The translations under genes and the position numbers were made by a program. From Suilimivivens sp964571145 (GTDB lineage Bacteria > Bacillota > Clostridia > Lachnospirales > Lachnospiraceae), in contig CAZNAP010000131.1 of assembly GCA_964571145.1 (NCBI GenBank), forward strand, positions 1-6,229: 6,229 bases of DNA. Reading direction: 5' to 3'. Shown in pieces: positions 1 through 5,978 of this stretch. Each line of letters starts with the position of its first letter. Position 1 is the first letter of the stretch. The notes under the pieces were generated by a model, which saw nothing but the letters and a program-made list of their open reading frames with translations, was not told the origin of the DNA and searched no databases.

Positions 1-514
1 CTAGTATAGCAACTACAACCTCTTCAATGACATTTCCTGTCATATGCTTGATCTTATCACCCTCTGCTGTATTACAGGCAGCATTTATGTATTCTGCTGT
101 TGACGCCCATGGCTGACTGTCCATACCGGAATCGTCTGACATATTATTATTTTCATTCACTTCGAGGTCGAATGCACACCATCTATCGCCATAGCCATAA
201 TTACAGGCAATACTTACACCCTTTTCCGCTGTAAAGAAAGAATACTCAGCACCCTGATAATCAAAGTAAAATTTCGGGCTTTCTTCCCCTTCTATTCGCT
301 TTATTTCAGAGACTAAACCATTAAGTGCAATCTGACCATCATCGAATATCTGTAAAGAGTTCTGGGTTTCATAATCAATATAATTACCTGCCCAACCGGT
401 TAAAAGCTCTTTTACATCATCATTGATGCCATCTCCGCCACTGGCGTTTTTTCCGCCACATGCAGTAAGTGATAATATAAGCAAAATGCTTAGAAACAAT
501 AAAGATTTCTTCAT
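1..514 (-). CDS. Putative lipoprotein of unknown function (3' end outside window)
   Basis: This reading frame opens at the ATG at 514 and stays open for 171 codons to the window edge, so the C-terminus is missing. The first 18 residues are a lipoprotein signal peptide: two lysines, a Leu/Ile-rich core and the lipobox L16-T17-A18-C19. Cys19 would be lipidated, leaving the protein on the outer membrane face. A Gly/Ser/Asn/Asp-rich linker (about 20-33) follows. The visible mature part is acidic and rich in aromatics, with a G-W-A-G-N-Y stretch at 40-45 followed by alternating hydrophobic residues. This could be a small beta-sheet (lipocalin-like) fold, but that is only an impression. Cys104, Cys113 and Cys147 could form disulfides. 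The start is fixed by GAGGAG seven bases upstream. The family is not recognised. It is separated from the kinase gene by about 200 bp with a weak terminator candidate, so it is probably its own transcription unit. Confidence 0.85.
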   Translation of the reverse strand, partial: MKKSLLFLSILLILSLTACGGKNASGGDGINDDVKELLTGWAGNYIDYETQNSLQIFDDGQIALNGLVSEIKRIEGEESPKFYFDYQGAEYSFFTAEKGVSIACNYGYGDRWCAFDLEVNENNNMSDDSGMDSQPWASTAEYINAACNTAEGDKIKHMTGNVIEEVVVAIL

Positions 515-521
515 CTCATAA

Positions 522-527
522 CTCCTC
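522..527 (-). promoter_or_regulatory. Ribosome binding site of the lipoprotein gene
   Basis: GAGGAG on the minus strand, seven bases before the ATG at 514. It supports that start. The nearby ATG at 519-517 reads into an immediate stop (ATG AGA TGA) and cannot be the start. Confidence 0.8.
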
Positions 528-586
528 AATATAGTATTTATTCTTTACCTTATCCCATTAATTTTATGGAATATTCATATTAAAGT

Positions 587-630
587 ACATAGACTATATT
601 AAGATTCGTTGGTAATATCTTCATATCTTT
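587..630 (-). repeat. Direct repeat copy A: degenerate copy of the 3' end of the 5979-6212 gene
   Basis: These 44 bases match 6007-6050 at 39 positions without gaps and in the same orientation. In the other copy they encode the K-D-M-K-I to V-Y-V part of the 77-aa reading frame. Read in the same frame here, the minus strand gives K-D-M-K-I-L-P-T-N-L-N-I-V-Y-V-L and then a stop at 582-580. An in-frame TAA lies at 639-637, three codons before the repeat, so there is no gene, only a fragment. The substitutions fall at first and second as well as third codon positions, as expected for sequence not kept as protein. Similarity falls to background on both sides. It may be a gene remnant or an ancient recombination/attachment scar. 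Confidence 0.75.
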
Positions 631-642
631 TTCATTTTACCT

Positions 643-686
643 AAAAAGAAAGAGAGCAAGATGTCATACTTGAAAAATCTTTACTC
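643..686 (-). terminator. Weak intrinsic terminator candidate downstream of the kinase gene
   Basis: On the minus strand, GAG-TA-AAGAT can pair with ATCTT-G-CTC across a 14-base loop, giving an imperfect stem of eight pairs with a small bulge. A T-rich run (TCTTTCTTTTT) follows directly. The stem is A+T-rich and the loop is large, so termination may be inefficient. It is well placed to end the four-gene signalling operon before the lipoprotein gene. No better hairpin was seen in the 716-515 spacer. Confidence 0.35.
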
Positions 687-696
687 CCTTTTATAA

Positions 697-724
697 TTCT
701 CTTTATAACCTTCTCTTTATAATC
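697..724. repeat. Two-copy 14-bp tandem repeat over the kinase stop codon
   Basis: TTCTCTTTATAACC (697-710) is followed immediately by TTCTCTTTATAATC (711-724), identical at 13 of 14 positions. A poorer third copy (9 of 12) precedes them at 685-696. The second copy contains the kinase's TAA stop (719-717), so the last codons of the kinase are part of the repeat. It probably arose by replication slippage. No function is apparent. Confidence 0.7.
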
Positions 725-2408
725 CTCTCTGAAGAACAGGTAGCTTTACTATCACTGTTGTACCTATTCCTTTTGTCGATTCTACAGATATTCCGTATTC
801 TCCACCAAAGTATGAATGAATTCGTCTTTGAATATTGACTAATGCAACATGGGATAATCCTTCTACTTCCACTTGATTTTCATTAACTTCCTTTATCTCT
901 GCACGAAGTCTCTCAAGCTGTGAGAAATCCATTCCCTTTCCGTTGTCTTCTACAATAATATATAGGCAGTCGGAATCTATTTTGTTATAAACACGAACAA
1001 CTCCCTTACCTTCTTTTTCGTAACCTGCAATTCCATGCAAAATACTGTTTTCTACAATAGGCTGCAAGAGCATACGAGGAAGTTCCACTCCTTCCAGTGC
1101 ATCCTCCATCTCAATCTCGGCAGTAAATCTGTCCGGATAACGAATCTCCATAATCTCTACATACTTCTCTAGTACAAAGAACTCTTCCATACCACTGATG
1201 TAACTATCCCCGGCATTGGCATAGCGAAGCAGGAAAGAAAGTCCATCACACAGAAGACCTGCTTTTTCGTTTTCTCCCATAGAAGAAAGTGCTTTAATAA
1301 TGTTAAGTACATTTACTGTGAAATGTGCACTGATTTGCTTTTTCAGTGAAATAATCATTGTTTTTTGTTTCTTGATTTCTGCCTTCTGTAAGGAATTTTC
1401 TGCCTGGTTTGCTTCTTTCTCCTTCTGTTCAATTCTCTCTACCATGTCATTGATACCATGAACCAATCCATCAAAATGTTCTATGCCCGTCATTGGGAGC
1501 ACTGCTCCCTTTCCTCCTTCAAACCCTTCTACCTCTGAAATGACAGACTGTATCGGAACAAAGAATTTCCTTTTCCAGAATCGTAGAAATATCTCCAGCA
1601 TCAATAACAGCAATACTGCCATAATTAGCATGGCCACCATAAAAAGCATACTCATTTCGTGACTGGAATCCTCATAGGAAACCATAAGTTCAAAGGGGGT
1701 AAATCCAACTTGTTTATAGACCATATAGGTAGTATCACGGCGAATATCCTCAATTTTTTTCCCTATATAGTTCTCTTTATTTGATAAAATCACTTTTCCA
1801 TCTGCCGCCATCGCAATCTTCATATCCTCATTCTCTGTCATCTGTTCAAACAAGCGGTAAATATCATTTTCATTGGTCAGCATAACGATGGTTCCTAATC
1901 TATCATTCTCCTTATAAATGGCTGTCACATATCCGATGTAATTTACAGAGTCCAGTCTGATCTGAATATGACTGATTAATTTATCCTTCTCTACCAGATT
2001 CATCATTCTACGCACTCCCGTATTACCAATTGTACCTGAAAAACGATAAAAACTTCCCTGCTCATTATAGAGAATCATATTATCCATAAAGGAACTGTTT
2101 TCTGCCAGGTTATCAATAGTTTCTGTCACAGAAGCCGACTTATTCACAAACTCGGTATAATCTTCCTCGAGAAGAAAGCTCTGTACGTTGGTATCCTGTG
2201 ATAAAGCAAATGAAACCTCTTCTAATTGTAAAAAGGAACGATTCAACTCCGAAATAATCTGCTCCGAAATCTGTTCCATATTCTGCATGACATTCTTTTG
2301 AATCACATTATGGATATTGACATAGAAAAGAAACCACATTGCAAGCATTGCGGCACTTAAGGATAATACAGTCCATTTTAACTCCTTAATCAGTGATTTC
2401 TTTCTCAT
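717..2408 (-). CDS. Sensor histidine kinase, LytS/YesM family
   Basis: A 563-aa membrane sensor kinase expected to autophosphorylate on ligand sensing and pass phosphate to the AraC-type regulator encoded in the same cluster. TM1 spans about 12-30 and TM2 about 253-277. The roughly 220 residues between them form an extracellular domain with Cache-like features, for example the membrane-proximal stretch I-A-M-A-A-D-G-K-V-I at 198-207. A HAMP-like linker (about 278-325) and a charged coiled coil (about 323-360) lead to the kinase core. The phosphoacceptor is His362 in an A-H-F-T-V-N-V-L-N box, unlike the usual P-H-F-L-Y-N-T-L-N. The ATP-binding domain is intact: N box Q449-P-I-V-E-N-S-I-L-H-G459, G1 D488-N-G-K-G-M493 and G2 G547-I-G-T550. 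The gene starts 8 nt after the stop of the solute-binding lipoprotein gene with only a weak Shine-Dalgarno sequence, so its translation is probably coupled. Family assignment is firm; the ligand is unknown. Confidence 0.93.
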   Translation of the reverse strand: MRKKSLIKELKWTVLSLSAAMLAMWFLFYVNIHNVIQKNVMQNMEQISEQIISELNRSFLQLEEVSFALSQDTNVQSFLLEEDYTEFVNKSASVTETIDNLAENSSFMDNMILYNEQGSFYRFSGTIGNTGVRRMMNLVEKDKLISHIQIRLDSVNYIGYVTAIYKENDRLGTIVMLTNENDIYRLFEQMTENEDMKIAMAADGKVILSNKENYIGKKIEDIRRDTTYMVYKQVGFTPFELMVSYEDSSHEMSMLFMVAMLIMAVLLLLMLEIFLRFWKRKFFVPIQSVISEVEGFEGGKGAVLPMTGIEHFDGLVHGINDMVERIEQKEKEANQAENSLQKAEIKKQKTMIISLKKQISAHFTVNVLNIIKALSSMGENEKAGLLCDGLSFLLRYANAGDSYISGMEEFFVLEKYVEIMEIRYPDRFTAEIEMEDALEGVELPRMLLQPIVENSILHGIAGYEKEGKGVVRVYNKIDSDCLYIIVEDNGKGMDFSQLERLRAEIKEVNENQVEVEGLSHVALVNIQRRIHSYFGGEYGISVESTKGIGTTVIVKLPVLQRGL

Positions 2409-2416
2409 CTTATTCT

Positions 2417-3592
2417 TTACTTATGCTCCTTCAATAATTCAATCCAAAACTGCGACATGGCATCCATATTGTTATATAAATATTCTTTATTGATTTCCAA
2501 GTAATCTATTTCATTAAGGGGAACCTCATTGGCATCTTCTACATCCATTCTGGATGACCAAGTGCCTGCTGTTAAGAATGGTTTCATCCCTTCTCCGGTT
2601 CCATCGGTTTCACCTAAAAGATATCGCACAAAAAGCTTGGCAGCATTTACATTTTTAGAACCTGCTGCAACCGTAACACTGTTGGGTGTATAAACAGTTG
2701 AAAATGGATTTAAACGATAAATCGGTGCAAATTGATAACCCAAAGCCAGATATCTCATCTTGGATGAAATCATAATTCCAATCCAGTAATCATCACTACC
2801 GATCCCGCCGATGCCTTCCAAAACTTCATCACTGGAATTGGTAAACACAATATTGGAAGCTGCCTTTTCCCAAAACACTTCTCCGGCTGTTTTCCCTTCT
2901 GGTATAACGAGCCTTTCTCCGGTATATTCCTCATATGCTTTTTCCATTTTCTCCGGTTCGCCTAGCACCGCGGAACAGAACCCATATGTAGAGAAAGAAC
3001 TTAATGGATTTGCCATAATGATTTTTCCCTTGTACTGTTCTTCTGTCAATTCCCAAATATTCTGGATTGGCTGCTCACTATAAACATTTTCATTGTAAAA
3101 AAACATCAAGGATTCTCCAACAAAGAGCAGTTCATTATCTGCATGCCCTTCCTTCATCTTTGGTGCAATATCTGCTGGAATATAAGAATATAAAATTCCC
3201 GGTTCCAGCAGTTCACGATAGAGTGTTCCGTTGCAATCACTACAGATAACTAAATCACAGGCATAATTTTCCTTATCATAATTATCCTTTACCATAGACA
3301 CAATATCTTCGCTCCTGATATCCTTCACTTCTACAGTCAATCCTGGATATTCCTTCTCAAAGGATTCTTTCACCTCAAACGCTCTGGAAGAGACAGAATA
3401 AATCACCAAAGTATCCTCCAAAAGTGCTGCTTCGTAAAGCTCCTCTTTTGTAAGAGTATCCGAAAGATTGACTTCATCCAGCCACTTTTGCATTTCTCTG
3501 GCCTGTTTGTTTTTCTGTCCTTCTTGTCCACAACCCATCAGTGTCAACATAAGCAGCAAAATGATTATTAATTGCCAGCTATTTCTTCTCAT
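2417..3592 (-). CDS. Extracellular solute-binding lipoprotein, ferric/PgtC-like type
   Basis: A 391-aa periplasmic-binding-protein-fold lipoprotein. Residues 1-20 are a signal peptide ending in lipobox L18-M19-G20-C21, so Cys21 should be lipidated and the protein tethered outside the membrane. A charged linker follows. The binding domain begins near residue 60 with T-L-V-I-Y-S-V-S-S-R-A-F, the typical first strand of the iron(III)/phosphoglycerate-type group (compare FbpA/AfuA and the sensor-linked PgtC). Other family-like stretches are the hinge segment L-M-F-F-Y-N-E-N-V at 162-170, Y-K-G-K-I-I-M-A-N-P at 187-196 and N-A-A-K-L-F-V-R-Y-L-L at 316-326. Length suits the family. The ATG lies inside the end of the upstream binding-protein gene (14-nt overlap), with GAGG nine bases upstream. 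No permease or ATPase is nearby and the kinase gene follows at once, so a role in presenting ligand to the kinase is inferred. The ligand is unknown: metal, sugar phosphate or organic anion are all possible. Confidence 0.88.
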   Translation of the reverse strand: MRRNSWQLIIILLLMLTLMGCGQEGQKNKQAREMQKWLDEVNLSDTLTKEELYEAALLEDTLVIYSVSSRAFEVKESFEKEYPGLTVEVKDIRSEDIVSMVKDNYDKENYACDLVICSDCNGTLYRELLEPGILYSYIPADIAPKMKEGHADNELLFVGESLMFFYNENVYSEQPIQNIWELTEEQYKGKIIMANPLSSFSTYGFCSAVLGEPEKMEKAYEEYTGERLVIPEGKTAGEVFWEKAASNIVFTNSSDEVLEGIGGIGSDDYWIGIMISSKMRYLALGYQFAPIYRLNPFSTVYTPNSVTVAAGSKNVNAAKLFVRYLLGETDGTGEGMKPFLTAGTWSSRMDVEDANEVPLNEIDYLEINKEYLYNNMDAMSQFWIELLKEHK

Positions 3593-5138
3593 TGGATTCT
3601 ACCTCTCTTTTGAAATCAATCCATTTTTCATCAGAAAACACATCCTCTTCACTAAAAACGAACTGTCTGATTCTTGTATCAACATCTGTCATTCCATCCT
3701 GTCTGCTACTAAATTCTTCTTTCTGCTCTTTGCTTCTAAATAGTTCTTTCTCTACATAGTAATAGTTCTCATAGGAGCGAACAGCTCTTGCATCAATATA
3801 CTCTACTAGAGAATTATCCCCATTCCATGTGACACCATTGGCATATTCTTCTGCCAGCACTAAAGGTCCTGTCCCTGCATAGTTCTTATTCTGTACACTA
3901 TCATTCAAATACTGGAGCGTAGTAATCATCGCTTTGCTTCCATAAGTAGATAAATCTCCATTGTCTGAGAACTTCCAATCTACTCCTTCTTCACCAAAAG
4001 ATGCAATTAACGCAGCTTCCGTAGACAGCATTAAATCCATAATTTCAAAAGCTTCCCTTGTATGTATACTGTTCGTTGGAATAACTCCTCCTATACTTGG
4101 TTCATAATCACAGTACACTGCATTACGTTCTCCGTTAGTTCCAAGTAGCGGTGGCACCTGAATATATCTTGCCAAGATATCCGGGCAATTCGGATAGATA
4201 ACATCAGCAATACTCTGACTGGTAAATGCTCCGACATAATCTCCCGGGGAGTTTACCAATTCCATAAGTTGTCTCTTAGAATAATTATTGCATTCATCAG
4301 TTAATAATCCCTGTGAATACATGTCTGTGCAGGTTTTCAAACCATCTCTAAAATCAATTTCCATCAGATTACTTGTTAAGCAATTATTCTCATTTACATA
4401 CATTCGCCCGTGTAGAGGGTCGTTATAGATATAGGCATTCAGAATAAAATTGTAACTTTGCAAAGCATAAGAAGATTCACAACTAATCAAAGGCAATTCA
4501 TCTGCTATACCATTTCCGTTTGGATCTTTATCTCGAAAAGAGGTTAAAACACCCTTTAGCGCTTCAACTGTTTCAGGTACTTTTAACCCCAATGTTTTGA
4601 GCCATCCAATGTTAATCCACATAACCTGCATATTTTGATTCATTCTGGTTGTGTCCATGTTCGGCAAATAATATATCCCACCATGGTATTCAATCTTTTC
4701 CCGCATGGATATGGATTCATATTGATTTAACAGAGCAGTATAATGACTGTCCTCTGTCAGCAATTCAGAAATATCAAACAGCAGACCGTCTTCGGCATAA
4801 CATTGTAACTCATCTACGGTAAGAAAGTTCTCTTCCTCCGGTAAAAATATTGCGTCTATCCTTCCTGTATCAGATGTAAGGCAGGCATATAAGTATTCCT
4901 TCTCATAGCCTTCTGATATATATTCAAATTGTATATCATATCCGGTTGTATCTTCCAGCCACTGCGTATAATAGTTCGTGTTAAAATTCTGAACATGTTT
5001 GTCCTGTATAACAGCAATGGTAACTGTCGTTCTTTCTTCTTCCTGCCTTTGTCCATTTATGTAGATATTGAGGATGACTGCCATGACTGCACAGACAAGC
5101 AACACATATATCCACTTATTTTCGAATAGCCGCTTCAT
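3579..5138 (-). CDS. Membrane-anchored LplA-like extracellular solute-binding protein (family 1)
   Basis: A 519-aa protein when started at the ATG at 5138, which has AAGGAGA just upstream. The frame also allows an ATG at 5165, but that has no ribosome binding site and would place nine extra residues before the signal. Residues 10-27 are one hydrophobic segment with no lipobox (the only Cys there is in L-V-C-A), so the protein is probably held by an uncleaved N-terminal anchor. The mature part resembles the large LplA/YtcQ-type oligosaccharide-binding proteins: T-V-T-I-A-V-I near 38-44, the EF-hand-like loop D205-P-N-G-N-G-I-A-D-E214, E-E-G-V-D-W-K near 383-389 and a C-terminal D-E-K-W-I-D-F-K at 503-510. 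These proteins usually bind complex sugars for ABC importers, but no importer is present. It lies 35 nt after the regulator gene and overlaps the next gene by 14 nt. A carbohydrate ligand is inferred from the family only. Confidence 0.88.
   Translation of the reverse strand: MKRLFENKWIYVLLVCAVMAVILNIYINGQRQEEERTTVTIAVIQDKHVQNFNTNYYTQWLEDTTGYDIQFEYISEGYEKEYLYACLTSDTGRIDAIFLPEEENFLTVDELQCYAEDGLLFDISELLTEDSHYTALLNQYESISMREKIEYHGGIYYLPNMDTTRMNQNMQVMWINIGWLKTLGLKVPETVEALKGVLTSFRDKDPNGNGIADELPLISCESSYALQSYNFILNAYIYNDPLHGRMYVNENNCLTSNLMEIDFRDGLKTCTDMYSQGLLTDECNNYSKRQLMELVNSPGDYVGAFTSQSIADVIYPNCPDILARYIQVPPLLGTNGERNAVYCDYEPSIGGVIPTNSIHTREAFEIMDLMLSTEAALIASFGEEGVDWKFSDNGDLSTYGSKAMITTLQYLNDSVQNKNYAGTGPLVLAEEYANGVTWNGDNSLVEYIDARAVRSYENYYYVEKELFRSKEQKEEFSSRQDGMTDVDTRIRQFVFSEEDVFSDEKWIDFKREVESNEKK
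3602..3605 (-). promoter_or_regulatory. Ribosome binding site of the solute-binding lipoprotein gene, inside the upstream gene
   Basis: GAGG on the minus strand, nine bases before the ATG at 3592 and within the last codons of the upstream binding-protein gene. With the 14-nt gene overlap, it suggests coupled translation of the two binding proteins. Confidence 0.5.
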
Positions 5139-5142
5139 GGCA

Positions 5143-5149
5143 TCTCCTT
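5143..5149 (-). promoter_or_regulatory. Ribosome binding site that decides the LplA-like gene start
   Basis: AAGGAGA lies just upstream of the ATG at 5138, with five bases between GGAG and the ATG. The alternative in-frame ATG at 5165 has no comparable sequence before it, so the shorter 519-aa product is preferred. Confidence 0.75.
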
Positions 5150-5173
5150 CCCTCAAGTATTTCATCTCATATG

Positions 5174-5905
5174 CTAGCCCCGATCTACATCGTACTGACT
5201 TGGTGCCATTCCATAATAGCTCTTAAAGACCTTGTTGAAATAGAAGTAATCTTTGTAGCCACACTCATATGCAACTTGTTTCAGACTTAGATTACTTGTT
5301 TTAATTAATGCAGCCGCATGATTCATTCTTGTCTCTGTAACAAAACATGTCAGTGTTGTATTAAAATTCTTTGCAAATAGAGAGCAGATATATCCAGCAC
5401 TCAAACCAAACTTCTTACCAAGCTGCTCCAAAGTGAACTTTTCATTAAAGTTGGTACGCACATATTCAACCAATGCAACAAATGAAGGATTCGTCGGTTC
5501 TTCAGAATCTACACTCTGCTGTGGATGTTTCGGTGCTAACTTCATTGCTAGTTTTTCCAATACGAGCTGTACTTCTGGAATCTGCAATGGTTTCAAAAGG
5601 TAATCAAAGCCCTCCTGCTGAAAAAAAATTCTTGCATCCTCAAAAGTACCATAAGCACTGAGCATAACGAACTCTGTATCCAGTCCGTTTTCTCGTACTG
5701 TTTTCATGAAGGTGTGCCCATCCAGATATGGCATCCTTAGATCAGAAAATACCACGTCCGGTTTTAGTTCAAGCACTCTATCTACAGCTCTTTTGGAATT
5801 ACTCTCCATTCCAATCACTTCAAAGCCATTGTCCATCCACGGAACGCTGGCTGCTATCTCTTTCATAATCAGTTCTTCATCATCTACCAAAAATACCCGA
5901 AACAT
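5174..5905 (-). CDS. AraC-type response regulator, YesN-like
   Basis: A 243-aa cytoplasmic transcription regulator and the likely phosphorylation partner of the kinase encoded at the other end of the cluster. Residues 1-120 are a receiver domain: acidic pair D8-D9, phosphoacceptor D55 in F-S-D-L-R-M-P, S83 in M-L-S-A and K105 in L-L-K-P. A short Pro/Gln/Ser/Glu linker (about 125-140) joins an AraC/XylS double helix-turn-helix domain (about 142-240), with T-L-E-Q-L-G-K-K-F-G-L-S in the first HTH and L-K-Q-V-A-Y-E-C-G-Y-K-D-Y-F-Y-F-N-K-V-F-K in the second. All expected catalytic residues are present. At 243 aa it is compact: YesN-type regulators often have a long middle region that is absent here. 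The frame can be read from a TTG at 5917, but that overlaps the GGAGGG ribosome binding site, so the ATG at 5905 is chosen. It is the first gene of the signalling unit. Confidence 0.94.
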   Translation of the reverse strand: MFRVFLVDDEELIMKEIAASVPWMDNGFEVIGMESNSKRAVDRVLELKPDVVFSDLRMPYLDGHTFMKTVRENGLDTEFVMLSAYGTFEDARIFFQQEGFDYLLKPLQIPEVQLVLEKLAMKLAPKHPQQSVDSEEPTNPSFVALVEYVRTNFNEKFTLEQLGKKFGLSAGYICSLFAKNFNTTLTCFVTETRMNHAAALIKTSNLSLKQVAYECGYKDYFYFNKVFKSYYGMAPSQYDVDRG

Positions 5906-5909
5906 AATA

Positions 5910-5915
5910 CCCTCC
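5910..5915 (-). promoter_or_regulatory. Ribosome binding site that decides the response regulator start
   Basis: GGAGGG on the minus strand, four bases before the ATG at 5905. It overlaps the alternative TTG codon at 5917-5915, which rules that codon out as the start. Confidence 0.8.
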
Positions 5916-5930
5916 AATCTCTTCTATTTT

Positions 5931-5959
5931 ACTATATTCATCCGCTAACATCTATTCAT
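5931..5959 (-). promoter_or_regulatory. Candidate operator and -10 region upstream of the signalling operon
   Basis: The minus-strand 7-mer ATGAATA occurs twice in the same orientation (5959-5953 and 5941-5935), 18 bases apart start to start. This is close to two helical turns, the layout often seen for AraC-family half-sites. The downstream copy runs into TATAGT (5936-5931), a possible -10 box, but no good -35 lies at the right distance. An activator-dependent promoter with self-regulation by the cluster's own regulator would fit, but 7-base matches in A+T-rich DNA can arise by chance. Confidence 0.25.
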
Positions 5960-5978
5960 TTCTTCATAGAAGCCTCTT

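Noticed and set aside
571..578. ATATTCAT also found upstream of the lipoprotein gene as a shared operator with 5934-5941
   Set aside because: A single 8-base A+T-rich match is too likely by chance, and there is no second half-site at the right spacing.
2811..3083. Plus-strand open frames opposite the binding-protein genes (also 3067-3249, 3468-3743, 4929-5129)
   Set aside because: They lie wholly or almost wholly antisense to well-supported genes, have no ribosome binding site or recognisable domain, and read as antisense shadows.
4856..5056. Minus-strand 66-codon frame inside the LplA-like gene
   Set aside because: It is out of frame within a clear coding region and has no family-like features.
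5139..5165. Upstream ATG at 5165 as start of the LplA-like protein
   Set aside because: It has no Shine-Dalgarno sequence and adds nine residues before a good signal anchor; the ATG at 5138 has AAGGAGA in place.
5473..5661. Plus-strand open frames opposite the response regulator (also 5706-5948)
   Set aside because: They are antisense to a receiver/AraC protein with all key residues; their composition looks random and no start signal is seen.
717..5905. An ABC transporter operon
   Set aside because: Two solute-binding proteins are present but no permease or ATPase gene, so the unit cannot be called a transporter from this window.
5906..5917. TTG at 5917 as start of the response regulator
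   Set aside because: It overlaps the ribosome binding site GGAGGG, and receiver domains normally begin at M-F-R-V-F-L-V-D-D.
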